Notes: generated from the sequence alone by a model not told the origin. Counted from the first letter of the stretch, positions 24,090-33,865 are shown. The stretch is 39,473 bases of DNA from DZBG01 sp049241565 (GCA_049241565.1 JBMLQL010000027.1:1-39473); one strand, 5' to 3'. Made by a program: numbers and translations.

Positions 24090-25991
24090 TTAGGCCGGTG
24101 CGATTTTTCCCGAGGCTCCGTAAACAGAAGCTCCGGCCGCAGGTCCTTGAGGGGCGGTCGGTGCCGCAGGTTTGCTGATCACAGGAAGTCCGATATCAAC
24201 ACCAGCAATAAGATTTTTAATCTGTTCAGCATCAAGAGTTTCCCAAACAATCAAGGCCTCGGCCACACGATGAAGAGCATCTGCATTCTCTTGAAGAATC
24301 GTTTTTGCTTTTTCATAGTTTGACTTCACTGTCTCTACAATTTCATTATCAATACGTTTTGACGTATCGTCAGAGAACTGAGCAGGACCTTGTCCACCGT
24401 AGACATTATAATTTGATTCACGTGAGTAGTTGATTGGCCCAAGCTTCTCAGACATTCCCCAATTACAAACCATATTACGGGCGAGATCTGTGGCGCGCTC
24501 AATATCATTTGAGGCCCCGTTAGAAATCTCTTGGAAAATTAATTCTTCAGCACAACGTCCACCCATTAGAAATGAAATAAAGTTTTCCGCTTTCTCTTTT
24601 GTAAGATTAAGCATGTCTTCATTCGGAAGCGTCATCGTCACCCCAAGGGCCTGACCACGTGGAATAATCGACACTTTATGAACTGGATCTGTATAAGGAA
24701 GGTTTAATCCAACGAGCGTGTGTCCGGCCTCATGATAAGCAGTCACTCGTTTCTCACGATCTGAGAGCATCATTGATTTACGGGCCACCCCCATGATCAC
24801 TTTATCTTTAGCATTTTCAAAATCAATCATCCCTAAGCTTTTCTTTCCATCACGAGCAGCAAGAAGAGCAGCTTCATTCACAAGATTGGCCAGATCAGCC
24901 CCTGTAAATCCTGGTGTTCCTTTGGCAATAACTTCAAGATCAACGATTCCTTCAAGAGGAGTTTTCTTCGTATGAACTTTGAGAATTTGGAGACGACCAC
25001 GAACATCTGGGCGACCCACTGTCACTCGTCTATCGAAACGACCTGGACGAAGAAGAGCTGGATCAAGAACATCAATACGGTTTGTGGCCGCCATGATGAT
25101 AACACCTTCATTCGATTCAAACCCATCCATCTCAACAAGTAATTGGTTAAGAGTTTGCTCACGCTCATCATGACCACCACCCATACCAGCACCACGATGG
25201 CGACCTACGGCATCGATCTCATCAATAAAGATGATACATGGAGCGTGTTTTTTACCTTGCTCAAAAAGATCGCGAACGCGGCTTGCACCCACACCCACAA
25301 ACATTTCGACAAAGTCTGAACCTGAAATTGAGAAGAACGGAACACCCGCTTCACCGGCCACTGCACGAGCAAGAAGAGTCTTACCAGTTCCAGGAGGTCC
25401 AACGAGTAAACATCCCTTAGGAATCTTTCCACCAAGAGCAGTATATTTTTTTGGCTCTTTTAAGAAGTCTACGATTTCAACGAGCTCTTCTTTAGCTTCT
25501 TCTACACCGGCCACATCAACAAACGTCACACGCTTATCATTTTCAGTAAGCATCTTCGCTTTTGATTTCCCAAAGCTCATGGCCTTTCCACCACCAGACT
25601 GAAGTTGTCTTAAGAAGAAATAGAAAAGGACAAACAAGATAATCATCGGGAACCAATTAATGAGGATCGATGATAAGAGACCTTGCTTCTCTTCGCGTTT
25701 ATAATTAGGAATGATTCCTTTCTCTTTTAAGATACGGAATGTCTCGTCTCCAGTATTACCTGTGAGTTCGAAGTAGGCTCCATTTTCATATCCTTCATTG
25801 AAGCGACCTTGAATCGTATTATCACCTTGGAAAGTGACATCACGAATATTACCGGCTTCAACAGATTTGATGAACTCAGAGAAAGTGATGCTTTTAGATT
25901 GTGGAGCACGATTTTCTAATACCTTCATTACGAATGCCATAACGAGGATAACGACAATCCACAACATGAGCGTCTTTTGTTGCTTTTTCAT
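24090..25991 (-). CDS. ftsH: ATP-dependent zinc metalloprotease FtsH
   Basis: This inner-membrane hexameric AAA protease degrades misfolded membrane proteins and regulators. The product is 633 residues. TM1 is ~9-24, the periplasmic domain ~30-105, TM2 ~107-128. Walker A GPPGTGKT is at 198-205, Walker B FIDEID at 255-260, the pore motif MFVG at 230-233 and the second region of homology around ATNRIDVLDPALLRPGRFDR. The zinc site is HEAGH (420-424) with D496 as third ligand. The C-terminal tail is Ala/Pro rich. A promoter-like TATAAT lies upstream at 26057-26062. Confidence 0.97.
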   Translation of the reverse strand: MKKQQKTLMLWIVVILVMAFVMKVLENRAPQSKSITFSEFIKSVEAGNIRDVTFQGDNTIQGRFNEGYENGAYFELTGNTGDETFRILKEKGIIPNYKREEKQGLLSSILINWFPMIILFVLFYFFLRQLQSGGGKAMSFGKSKAKMLTENDKRVTFVDVAGVEEAKEELVEIVDFLKEPKKYTALGGKIPKGCLLVGPPGTGKTLLARAVAGEAGVPFFSISGSDFVEMFVGVGASRVRDLFEQGKKHAPCIIFIDEIDAVGRHRGAGMGGGHDEREQTLNQLLVEMDGFESNEGVIIMAATNRIDVLDPALLRPGRFDRRVTVGRPDVRGRLQILKVHTKKTPLEGIVDLEVIAKGTPGFTGADLANLVNEAALLAARDGKKSLGMIDFENAKDKVIMGVARKSMMLSDREKRVTAYHEAGHTLVGLNLPYTDPVHKVSIIPRGQALGVTMTLPNEDMLNLTKEKAENFISFLMGGRCAEELIFQEISNGASNDIERATDLARNMVCNWGMSEKLGPINYSRESNYNVYGGQGPAQFSDDTSKRIDNEIVETVKSNYEKAKTILQENADALHRVAEALIVWETLDAEQIKNLIAGVDIGLPVISKPAAPTAPQGPAAGASVYGASGKIAPA

Positions 25992-26056
25992 GAAACAAGG
26001 GACCTTTGGAATAGTTGATAAATCTAGTCACATTCTTCTTTGAAATGACTTAATTA

Positions 26057-26084
26057 ATTATAGGCCCGAACGATGAATCCGCAA
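26057..26084 (-). promoter_or_regulatory. sigma-70-like promoter for ftsH
   Basis: On the minus strand TTGCGG and TATAAT are separated by 16 bp. It lies 66 bp upstream of the ftsH ATG, in the short gap between tilS and ftsH. ftsH-folP can thus be transcribed independently of tilS. Confidence 0.55.
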
Positions 26085-26087
26085 GGT

Positions 26088-27422
26088 TTAAGAAGGTAAT
26101 AAATTGGCCAAATTCCACAATGGGAGAAGTTTCAGTCGGTCAGGAAGCTTTCCTTTCTTCTGCTTCCAGATCTCAAGGCACTTTACCATAGGAATAAATC
26201 TTAGATTTTTATTCTTCACCACTTGACTGACCTCTGGGAAAAGAGCGTCAAAGGTAGAAGTATTGAGAGTTTTCTTGATCGATTCAGTTTCCAGCACTAG
26301 AACCAATCCCGGTGAATTTCTCATCACATCAGGAGATTTCAAAAAATTCTTCCACATAATTTCTAATTCATCATAAGTTGAATGAGGAAACTGCTGTAGC
26401 TGATCCTGAGTTAATTGATTCAACACCTGAGCAATTGAGGAGTCATGATTCTTTAGTGATTTAGGATAAATTAAAAGTGTGCCGCCTGAATAATAACCAC
26501 TCACGCCGCCAGAAAAATGAAAAGGCCCTTTTTTCTTTTTAGAAATGGCCTTAAGCATTTTCAAAATACTTTCTGTGAGCTCTCCCCTTTTGACAGTGGA
26601 GAATTGATGGATGAGCTCACGAATTTGATATTCAGCAAACTTCTCTCCCACTAAGAGAGCTCCATCTTTATAAACAAAGATATGTCCATGCCCGTGATTG
26701 AGAAGACTCACGTTCAATGTTTGCGCTCCGAAATTTGACATATGAGCATAGTGCTTCAGATATTTTGGATAACGCTTTTTGATTCGCGGAATGACTTCGT
26801 GGCGAAGATAATTTCGATCAAAGCGTGTATCTTTATTAGTGGGGTCTTGAATAAATTTGAGTCCCTCAAATCCTGCGATTTTTTCAATTTGTTTGCGAGT
26901 CACACAAAGAAAAGGTCGAATAATAGGTCCATTCCTTACAGGAATTCCAAGAGCTGCTTTTAAATTAGTTGAACGCGAGCGCTGCATAAGCCACCACTCG
27001 TAAGAATCATCAAGATGATGGCCCATCCAAATGGTTTCATTTTTTTTAAGATCATCCAAAAGAAGGGCCCGGCGTTTTTTTCGGGCCAGGGCCTCAAAAT
27101 TGGCCTTAGGTGCTTTTTCTGGGCCCCAGTTTACTTTGAGCACTTTAAAAGGAAGACGAAGTTCTTTGCAAAATTTTTCGATGAGATTGAGTTCCTCATC
27201 CTGCCCCTTTCTTGTTTGGTGATGAACATAAACTGCTCTCACAGGACCGATCTTTCCCTCATGATAAAGACGCGCAGCGAGCCAAAGAAGAGTCATCGAA
27301 TCCAAACCACCGGAAACGGCGATCAAATGAGATCCCTTTAGACATTGAGATTGGCAAACGCTGGAAAGAAACTGCCAGACGTGGGAAAAGAATAAGTTGC
27401 GGTATTGAATAGGTTTTAACAT
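26088..27422 (-). CDS. tilS: tRNA(Ile)-lysidine synthetase
   Basis: It converts C34 of the CAU-anticodon isoleucine tRNA to lysidine so that it reads AUA. The product is 444 residues. The PP-loop SGGLDSMTLLWLA (37-49) is present, with HHQTRKG, IWMGHHLDDSYEWWLMQ and GIPVRNGPIIRPFL as the usual TilS N-terminal blocks, followed by the CDPT-like IQDPTNKDTRFDRNYLRHEVIP. The C-terminal part is divergent. A tRNA gene with a CAU anticodon starts 49 bp away on the opposite strand. Confidence 0.93.
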   Translation of the reverse strand: MLKPIQYRNLFFSHVWQFLSSVCQSQCLKGSHLIAVSGGLDSMTLLWLAARLYHEGKIGPVRAVYVHHQTRKGQDEELNLIEKFCKELRLPFKVLKVNWGPEKAPKANFEALARKKRRALLLDDLKKNETIWMGHHLDDSYEWWLMQRSRSTNLKAALGIPVRNGPIIRPFLCVTRKQIEKIAGFEGLKFIQDPTNKDTRFDRNYLRHEVIPRIKKRYPKYLKHYAHMSNFGAQTLNVSLLNHGHGHIFVYKDGALLVGEKFAEYQIRELIHQFSTVKRGELTESILKMLKAISKKKKGPFHFSGGVSGYYSGGTLLIYPKSLKNHDSSIAQVLNQLTQDQLQQFPHSTYDELEIMWKNFLKSPDVMRNSPGLVLVLETESIKKTLNTSTFDALFPEVSQVVKNKNLRFIPMVKCLEIWKQKKGKLPDRLKLLPLWNLANLLPS

Positions 27423-27450
27423 TGACAGCTTGCCTTAAATTCAATAAATT
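27422..27450 (+). promoter_or_regulatory. promoter of the CAU tRNA
   Basis: TTGACA (27422-27427) and TAAATT (27445-27450) are 17 bp apart, with the tRNA starting 21 bp after the -10. The -35 touches the start codon of divergent tilS. Confidence 0.7.
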
Positions 27451-27470
27451 TGTGTTCACGTTTTTTTAGT

Positions 27471-27547
27471 GGCAATGTAGCTCAGATGGTTAGAGCGCAG
27501 CATTCATAACGCTGAGGTCGGCGGTTCGACTCCGCCCATTGCTACCA
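27471..27547 (+). tRNA. tRNA with CAU anticodon (probably elongator Met, possibly Ile2)
   Basis: It is 77 nt with encoded CCA. The acceptor stem is ggcaatg/cattgct with G1:U72, the D arm gctcagatggttagagc, the anticodon loop ttcataa (anticodon CAT), and the T arm ggcgg-ttcgact-ccgcc. The 31:39 pair at the base of the anticodon loop is A:C. The absence of three GC pairs flanking the anticodon and of a 1:72 mismatch argues against initiator tRNA. The sequence looks most like elongator Met, but adjacency to tilS means tRNA-Ile2 should be considered. Confidence 0.92.
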
Positions 27548-27592
27548 TTTAAATATCTTACCTATAAATTGAAGCATTCCCCACTTAAATCT

Positions 27593-28654
27593 TTACTCAG
27601 TTGTATGAAGCTTAAAAACATTCATCATTAAAGCCCCTTCACTGACCCAAATATCTCCTTCGCTGGTTTCCCATGGGTACTTATAAGATTTCCCCCAGCT
27701 ATTACGGATAAGATACTGACATTTTCCATAACCATCGCCACGCTTACCGATGACAACTGAAGCATGGGGACCACAGTTACTCTTGGGCTTATTATAGTAA
27801 TCAATTCCTGCCGCATTTTTATCCGTGAGCATTCGAGAGCAATAAGAAATTCCCACTGGTCGTTTGAAATTATCTAGTTGATGATCAAGCTCACTAATCA
27901 TTTGGGAGCGGGCCACTTCTTGAGTTTTACAATTTAACTTAGGGACAGAAATCAGATTTGTTGAACATGATTTACTAATGAGTGATTGAGTGAATGAAGG
28001 TGAGAGGATGTAGTATTTGTTCTCTGCATGAGCCTTCTGAGCAAAGCGAAAGACATCCGAAGCCGAAGGAATACTGCTTGAGTGAAATCCTCGACGGCTC
28101 AACTCTGTAATAAGTGACTGATAAAAACCATCAAAGCGTTGTAGGTATCTTTTTTGACCACTACCTAGCACCTGTCTTTCTTTAAAATTTTTGACAGACA
28201 CTGATTTAAACACTTCTTCTTTAAGAATATAGGGCATAAAAACTTGATTCACGACCTCTCGGTGAAACCATGAACCTATATCTTTATAGCGCCCCTCACT
28301 TCCAACTGCTGCTGATGGGCAAGCCTTACCACGTTTTGAGAGCGAATTCACCACATCACAAATATCTCCGCCCTCTTCAGATTCATTTTCTGCATCGATA
28401 GCACTAAGTAGTCCAGATTCTATTGGAGAGATCTCATAGGCACTTTTCCCACCGCCTTTTATACGGTGAAAATCCACTAAGGCTGCACCAGCATAAGCGT
28501 AACAAAGACCATAATCCCCTTGATTCTTCACGCCTATATGACTCATTACTTTTGCATGTATCTTCCTCAAATCGATGGTCTCACCTGATTGGCAGGCGGC
28601 AGAGGCACTCACTGAGATAAGACAGCCTAGAACTAATAAAAGAGATTTCTTCAT
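27593..28654 (-). CDS. exported papain-like cysteine protease
   Basis: The product is 353 residues with a signal peptide (LLLVLGCLISVSASA). Q45 and catalytic C51 lie in KNQGDYGLCYAYAGAALVDF, the papain NQGxCGSCWAFA block in relaxed form. The catalytic His is in NCGPHASVVIGKRG and the Asn in LIRNSWGKSYKYPWE. Between these is an insert of about 200 residues, mostly helical. No long propeptide is present before the Cys. It is exported, probably for prey or host protein degradation, and monocistronic. Confidence 0.88.
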   Translation of the reverse strand: MKKSLLLVLGCLISVSASAACQSGETIDLRKIHAKVMSHIGVKNQGDYGLCYAYAGAALVDFHRIKGGGKSAYEISPIESGLLSAIDAENESEEGGDICDVVNSLSKRGKACPSAAVGSEGRYKDIGSWFHREVVNQVFMPYILKEEVFKSVSVKNFKERQVLGSGQKRYLQRFDGFYQSLITELSRRGFHSSSIPSASDVFRFAQKAHAENKYYILSPSFTQSLISKSCSTNLISVPKLNCKTQEVARSQMISELDHQLDNFKRPVGISYCSRMLTDKNAAGIDYYNKPKSNCGPHASVVIGKRGDGYGKCQYLIRNSWGKSYKYPWETSEGDIWVSEGALMMNVFKLHTTE

Positions 28655-28759
28655 AAAATTGACACCTGTTTAAACATTAAACAAAATTAAGCGGTCAAAA
28701 CCCTTAAATAGGATTAATCTTAATGTGTATTTGCATTCCCTATGCCAAGTGAGGTGCCT

Positions 28760-29431
28760 ATGAGAATTCTAGTAATCGAGGATGAGAAAAAGATGTCGGC
28801 CTTTATCTACCAAGGACTTACCGAGGTCGGACATACCGCTGATGTGGCCGATATGCCTAGAGAGGCCCGCCAGTTCTTAAAAAAAAATAACTATGATCTT
28901 GTGATCCTAGATGTGATGCTTCCGGAAATATCTGGGATCGAATTTGCCAAAGAACTTCGTGATAATAATTATAAGGGCAATATCTTGATGCTCACCGCCC
29001 TTTCAACGACAAAAGATAAGATTGCTGGTCTCGATGCTGGGGCCGACGATTATCTGGCCAAGCCCTTTGAGTTTGAAGAACTTCTCGCTCGCATCCGCGC
29101 TCTTTCTCGCCGTAAAGGCGATGATACGGCCGTTCTTAAAAATGGTGACATTTCCATGGACCTTATTCACCGCACCGTTATTCGTGAAGGAGCAAAAATC
29201 GAGCTCACGGTAAAAGAATTTGCTCTCCTTGAATTTCTTATGCGACACTTAGATAAAGTTGTTGATCGTAATTCGATTGCCAGACAAGTTTGGGGGACAG
29301 ATTTTGATCCAGACTCGAATGTCATTGATGTTTATATTAATCACTTAAGAAAAAAAATAGATTCACCGTTTACACGTAAACTTTTAAAAACAGTGGTAGG
29401 CCAGGGTTATGTTCTTTCAAAAGCTGATTAA
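28760..29431 (+). CDS. OmpR-family response regulator
   Basis: The product is 223 residues from the ATG at 28760 (GAGGTG upstream); the in-frame ATG at 28742 adds six residues that are not part of the fold. The receiver domain (1-115) has D7 and E8 (IEDEK), phospho-acceptor D51 (LVILDVMLPEISG), T79 (LTALS) and the Lys in AKPFEFEELL. The DNA-binding winged helix (~125-223) ends VDVYINHLRKKID...VVGQGYVLS. It overlaps the histidine kinase gene by 23 bp. It regulates unknown targets; no adjacent transporter or effector identifies the signal. Confidence 0.95.
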   Translation: MRILVIEDEKKMSAFIYQGLTEVGHTADVADMPREARQFLKKNNYDLVILDVMLPEISGIEFAKELRDNNYKGNILMLTALSTTKDKIAGLDAGADDYLAKPFEFEELLARIRALSRRKGDDTAVLKNGDISMDLIHRTVIREGAKIELTVKEFALLEFLMRHLDKVVDRNSIARQVWGTDFDPDSNVIDVYINHLRKKIDSPFTRKLLKTVVGQGYVLSKAD

Positions 29432-30863
29432 GCTTTTTAAGGGGATTCGTTTTAGACTCGCTTTAGTCTACTCAACATTATTTGGTCTTTTCATTTGTAT
29501 CTTTGCCTATATTTTAACTTCTCAGTATATCCAAGCAGGGCGTGAGCGATTTGACTCCGCCCTCCTCAACTACGCGATCGATCTTGCTTCAGATATTAAG
29601 CATAATCACCAAGGTCTAGTGACTGATCTGGCGATCCCAGATTATGAATACCGAAAGAAACTTCCTTTCTCGATTACCCAAACTCTTTTTTTGGTTCGTG
29701 ATCTCGATGGGAATATTCTTGTCACTAACACTGATGATACTGATCTAAAAATTCCCTACAATGCCGAACTAGGACTAAGGAAAGACTATACACATAGGTT
29801 TCTCTTTTTTAATCATCATGGTGAACTTATGCGTGGGATTAATATGAAAATCCGTGACCCTCAAATCAGACCACATATTATTCAAGTGGCCACCTCGATT
29901 AAAGATTTAGAAGAGCAGGAGTATAATCTTATTTTGATTAATGTTTTGATGATTCCCTTTCTTATCTTGATCAGCTCTATAGCTGGTTATGTGGTTGCTG
30001 GGAACGCTCTTTCTCCGGTTCAGGCCCTGGCCGAGACAGTGAATAAGATTGCCGCAACTAATCTTTCATTAAGAATCAGTGACCCTGAAACTGAAGATGA
30101 AATTTCAAATCTCGCTTATACCTTTAATATGCTTTTGGCCCGTCTTGAAAAAGCTTTTAGGGCCCAAGAGAATTTTGTCGCCAATGCCTCCCATCAGCTC
30201 AATACTCCTCTCTCTATCATTAAAGGTGAGCTGGAGGTTCTTGAATCAAAAGCTAGAACTCCAGAAGAAATTGATAAATTCCACCGCTCTTTGAAAGAGG
30301 AGCTCGATCGTTTGATCACACTTGTCAAAAATTTACTGATGATCGCTCGCGTGGAAGCCGGTCAAGAAGATTTTATTTATCTTCCTCAAAGACTCGATGA
30401 AATTCTCCTCTCCACCACAGAGAGACTCCATAGTAAGGCACGAGAAAAAAGAATCAATATTCGGTTTAATATTGATTCTTCTTCAGATGAAACATCCGAG
30501 TCTTTGGTTGTTCTGGGTGAGAAGCAACTCTTAGAATGCATGTTTGAAAATATTCTGGAAAATGCCATTAAATACTCTCCAGAAGAGAGTGTGATCAAGA
30601 TTGATATTGCTCAGAAAAAAGATTCTTTAGTCGTTTCTATTAATGACGAAGGCCCTGGAATTAATGATGAGGAAGTTGCTGATATTTTCACGCGGTTTCA
30701 GCGAGGAACGGGGCATCTTGGTCTGCCAGGAACTGGTATTGGACTCTCAATCGCCGCTAAAGTGGCCAGACATCATCACGCTAAAATCAATTATGAAAAG
30801 CTTGAAAAGGGAAGCGTGTTCTCTATCACTTTCGATCTACAAAAGAATAAACCGAAAGCTTAG
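29409..30863 (+). CDS. membrane sensor histidine kinase
   Basis: The product is 484 residues. TM1 is ~15-37 and TM2 ~172-195, enclosing a ~135-residue periplasmic sensor. The HAMP domain covers about 196-250. The H-box is VANASHQLNTPLSIIKGELE with H262; the usual E-L-R of HELRTP is replaced by Q-L-N. The ATPase part has LENAIKYSPE (N-box), NDEGPGIND (G1), FQRGTGHLGLPGTGIGLSIA (F/G2). It partners the OmpR regulator in the overlapping upstream gene. Its 3' end overlaps the convergent L,D-transpeptidase gene by 4 bp. Confidence 0.94.
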   Translation: MFFQKLIKLFKGIRFRLALVYSTLFGLFICIFAYILTSQYIQAGRERFDSALLNYAIDLASDIKHNHQGLVTDLAIPDYEYRKKLPFSITQTLFLVRDLDGNILVTNTDDTDLKIPYNAELGLRKDYTHRFLFFNHHGELMRGINMKIRDPQIRPHIIQVATSIKDLEEQEYNLILINVLMIPFLILISSIAGYVVAGNALSPVQALAETVNKIAATNLSLRISDPETEDEISNLAYTFNMLLARLEKAFRAQENFVANASHQLNTPLSIIKGELEVLESKARTPEEIDKFHRSLKEELDRLITLVKNLLMIARVEAGQEDFIYLPQRLDEILLSTTERLHSKAREKRINIRFNIDSSSDETSESLVVLGEKQLLECMFENILENAIKYSPEESVIKIDIAQKKDSLVVSINDEGPGINDEEVADIFTRFQRGTGHLGLPGTGIGLSIAAKVARHHHAKINYEKLEKGSVFSITFDLQKNKPKA

Positions 30864-32710
30864 TAATACTCAGAAGTTTGATTCTCTGAAGCATGAGAAT
30901 AAATCAGAGAACCGTTACTAATTTTTGATCGCAGATAATCCAGTTGATCAATATTTTTTCCGGTTTCTCTATCTATTGTTGGATGCCGGGCCACCCCTAA
31001 ACACCCATAAGTGGCATCAATAAAAGGTCTGACTTTAATTGTCCTAAACTCCCAAACCATATCAGCTTTTTCATTTAAACTGCCGGCCTTCTCCCAACGA
31101 TCAAAAAGATCAAATTCCTCGTCACTCATGCTTGCCGGTTGAGGCTGCGTTCGAAAACCATGTAGTATCACTGCGCGAGATTTCATATTTGAGTTTTCTT
31201 TTTCAAGGCCCTTAAGAATGATATTTTCGCCCCACTCTTTTCCTACTGAGGCCTGCTCGGTCATTATAAAACCAGCGGATGAAAGAAGACTATTATTGGT
31301 ATTAGAAACTTTTGGTGAGCTTCCAAGACCATCACTTCCTTGAGTTTGACTTCCGTCAGTTCCCATCCCGTGAGAGACCCAAGTATTGCTCAAGACCTCA
31401 CCTTTTTTCATGTCCATCACATACATACGGCGCTGATTTGAGGGTTTGGTGTAATCCACAATAGTAAGAATTGGCTTTTTAAGTTTGGTTTCTAATTTTT
31501 GATAACCTGTATAGGCCTTAAGAAAAGTTTCCTTTTCAACAAAAGGACAAACCACTCTATCCAGCTCGTCCAGCTCTATCACTCCGGCGTCTTGCAGGGC
31601 CATGGCGATATAGCGATCTCTTAGAATTGGTTTCTCTTTTACTTTTTTGTAGATGGCATCAAGCAAAGAGGCTTGAAGTTTTTTCGAAGCAGAAAGAAAC
31701 TCTTGACTTCCATGTCTTGTGGACTTGAGCTGAGAGGCCAGTCTTGGAAGATCAATCATCTCATCTTCTTTGAAATTAAAATGGGTAAAGAGCTCATCCA
31801 TCAAAGCATCATAGATTGAAGCTTGATGACTTCCGACCCCTTGGGGTTGGAAACCTTTAAGGCGCTGACCGATTCCTGCGAAAAACATATGAGTTTTTCC
31901 TTTCTCATCGTATTGATGAAGAGGATCGCAGTACGGTGAAGTTTCATAATCAAGCTTTAAAGTACGGTAAACAGCTTCAGGATCCGTCGTGAGCATTTTT
32001 TCTTCACGAGAAATCTTCTCTGAAACGGCAAGGACATCAGCAATATTTTTATTCACTTCATCAGAAGCTAGTTTTTCTTCATCAAGACAGACTTCCTTTT
32101 GAATGAGAAAATTACTCTTTTCGGCCCTGGTCTTTTCTAGTTGGAACTGGCCCATTTTTTTCCACAAATGCCGGCATATTCCGGTGCTTTTTTGAGTTCC
32201 AACTTCACCGGCCACACAAATCTTATGGGCCAGATCCAACATTTGCTGAAAATTATTTTTTTGTTCTGCGGACCATTTATTCACATAATCATAACTGCCA
32301 CCCTTTTTCTGAAAGGCACTCTCGCAGTATTTAAAAGCAGATTGTTTTTGCTGGGCCGTGCGTGAAGGGGCGCAAAGTCCCTCTCCGAAAAGAAGTGGCT
32401 GACAACTCATCTCATCGCTTTTGCAATTTGATGAATAAAGAGGAGAAGCTTTTTTAGGATGAGTACAATAACGGCGACTACCTTGCTTTACTAAAGTACT
32501 GGGCCATCCTCCGTAAAAGCAATTTAAATCAGCGGCAAAAGCCTCTGTAATAAATTGATAACGTGATTCGAAGGAGATGATGTCGTGAAAAGACTGCCCT
32601 TCTTCAACTTTTGAGATGAAACTTTTAAGCTCAATGACCATTTCTTCTTGAGTCACAGACCAAGAAGAAAAAGATCCCATAAATAAGAGAAGGGCGAAGA
32701 CAAATTTCAT
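30860..32710 (-). CDS. exported L,D-transpeptidase-like protein (YkuD_2) with long N-terminal domain
   Basis: The product is 616 residues with a signal peptide (VFALLLFMGSFSSWS). The first ~380 residues form a Cys-rich domain (multiple paired Cys between 60 and 230) that I do not recognise. The C-terminal ~200 residues match YkuD_2: SHGMGTDGSQTQGSDGLGSS, VSNTNNSLLSSAGFIMTEQ, RAVILHGF with a His near 517, and DATYGCLGVARHP with catalytic Cys near 570. Enzymes with this fold form or edit 3-3 and lipoprotein cross-links in peptidoglycan, and predatory Bdellovibrio use many to reshape prey and self walls. The large N-terminal domain is unusual. It is convergent with the kinase gene. Confidence 0.85.
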   Translation of the reverse strand: MKFVFALLLFMGSFSSWSVTQEEMVIELKSFISKVEEGQSFHDIISFESRYQFITEAFAADLNCFYGGWPSTLVKQGSRRYCTHPKKASPLYSSNCKSDEMSCQPLLFGEGLCAPSRTAQQKQSAFKYCESAFQKKGGSYDYVNKWSAEQKNNFQQMLDLAHKICVAGEVGTQKSTGICRHLWKKMGQFQLEKTRAEKSNFLIQKEVCLDEEKLASDEVNKNIADVLAVSEKISREEKMLTTDPEAVYRTLKLDYETSPYCDPLHQYDEKGKTHMFFAGIGQRLKGFQPQGVGSHQASIYDALMDELFTHFNFKEDEMIDLPRLASQLKSTRHGSQEFLSASKKLQASLLDAIYKKVKEKPILRDRYIAMALQDAGVIELDELDRVVCPFVEKETFLKAYTGYQKLETKLKKPILTIVDYTKPSNQRRMYVMDMKKGEVLSNTWVSHGMGTDGSQTQGSDGLGSSPKVSNTNNSLLSSAGFIMTEQASVGKEWGENIILKGLEKENSNMKSRAVILHGFRTQPQPASMSDEEFDLFDRWEKAGSLNEKADMVWEFRTIKVRPFIDATYGCLGVARHPTIDRETGKNIDQLDYLRSKISNGSLIYSHASENQTSEYY

Positions 32711-32778
32711 CTTTGTTCTTATCGGAGGCCAGTGCTAGGGGTATAAGTAAAAACACATTATTTTCTGAGTAATTTAGT

Positions 32779-33789
32779 TTAAGAGTACAGACTTAATGCT
32801 TTTTCGGCTAGATAGAGCCCTAAAGAATAGCCATTTTTATAATATCCCCCACTCAGAACTGCATTTTGATGAAGCTCAAGATAAGGCCTGCGCCCCTGGG
32901 CCTTTTCACGGAGACCGGTGAGGATTTGGCCCTCTGAAAAATCCGGCCAGCTCCAATGAGGAAAAAGTTCTCTCAGGTTTTGATCCATTTTTTGAAGGGC
33001 CTTCTCATCAGGCATCATATGGGAACAATTAATTGTCGTTGAACCGATGATAAGTTTTTTTGTCCATGGATGATAAATAAAATTATCTCCATCCATAGTT
33101 AAAGAGAAAGGCTTCTCGCCCAAGTCCACTCCCCTATAAACCAGATAACTTCCCTGCACAGGCTTGGATGATTGAATTCCTGAAGTGGCGGGATAATTCT
33201 CTTTCCAAAAACGATGATAGCTTCCAAGACCGGAAAACAGATAAGTGGCCTTAAAACATTTCCCTGAAGAGGTACTCACTTCCCACTGACCTTGAGCAAA
33301 CTTCATCTCAGTAACCACTTCCTCATATCTTTCAATTTTAATTTTGGACTGATCACGCAGCCACTTCAGATAGAGATCAGGATCAATAATAAAACACGGC
33401 TCACTGGTGACATATAATTTTTTGGAAAATTTTAGCTCTAGATCTTTAATAGAATCTTGTTCTTGAGCGTCGGGATGACGTTTGATAAATTCAGGGATTT
33501 TAGTCCCGGCCCCAGTCCACTGAATACCTTGAAAAACGCCTGAGGGAGAATCCTCGAGAATATGATTTTTGAATCTTTCATAAGAAGCCACTAGAAGATC
33601 ACCCAATTCAGAGTGTCCAGTGGTTACTCCACGGGAGGCCACAATGGCCGTTGAGCGCAAAGAGCAGGCTGGATAAAATGCATCTGAGGACAGCTGAATA
33701 ACAGAATGTACACTCGAATCTGATTTTCCGAGAGAATAAATAAAATTTTCTGCGGCCAGTCCGGCACCAAGAACAATAAATGTGCTCAA
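32779..33789 (-). CDS. FAD-dependent oxidoreductase (DAO-like)
   Basis: The product is 336 residues. FIVLGAGLAAENFIYSL at the N-terminus is a dinucleotide-binding fold (GxGxxxxxN/E). A second FAD-associated strand is YLFSGLGSYHRFWKENYP, and the C-terminal KNAVLSGGYYKNGYSLGLYLAEKAL closes the FAD site. DAO-family enzymes oxidise amines or amino acids. The first residues lack a signal peptide, so it is cytosolic. It reads divergently from tex. Confidence 0.75.
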   Translation of the reverse strand: MSTFIVLGAGLAAENFIYSLGKSDSSVHSVIQLSSDAFYPACSLRSTAIVASRGVTTGHSELGDLLVASYERFKNHILEDSPSGVFQGIQWTGAGTKIPEFIKRHPDAQEQDSIKDLELKFSKKLYVTSEPCFIIDPDLYLKWLRDQSKIKIERYEEVVTEMKFAQGQWEVSTSSGKCFKATYLFSGLGSYHRFWKENYPATSGIQSSKPVQGSYLVYRGVDLGEKPFSLTMDGDNFIYHPWTKKLIIGSTTINCSHMMPDEKALQKMDQNLRELFPHWSWPDFSEGQILTGLREKAQGRRPYLELHQNAVLSGGYYKNGYSLGLYLAEKALSLYS

Positions 33790-33835
33790 AACTCAATCCT
33801 TTATGTTTAAATCAATCTCATTTTCTCACAGAGGC

Positions 33836-33865
33836 TTGCCATTTCCAAGAGCGAAGGCCTATGAT
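33836..33865 (+). promoter_or_regulatory. sigma-70-like promoter for tex
   Basis: TTGCCA (33836-33841) and TATGAT (33860-33865) are 18 bp apart, about 43 bp upstream of the tex ATG. Confidence 0.6.
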
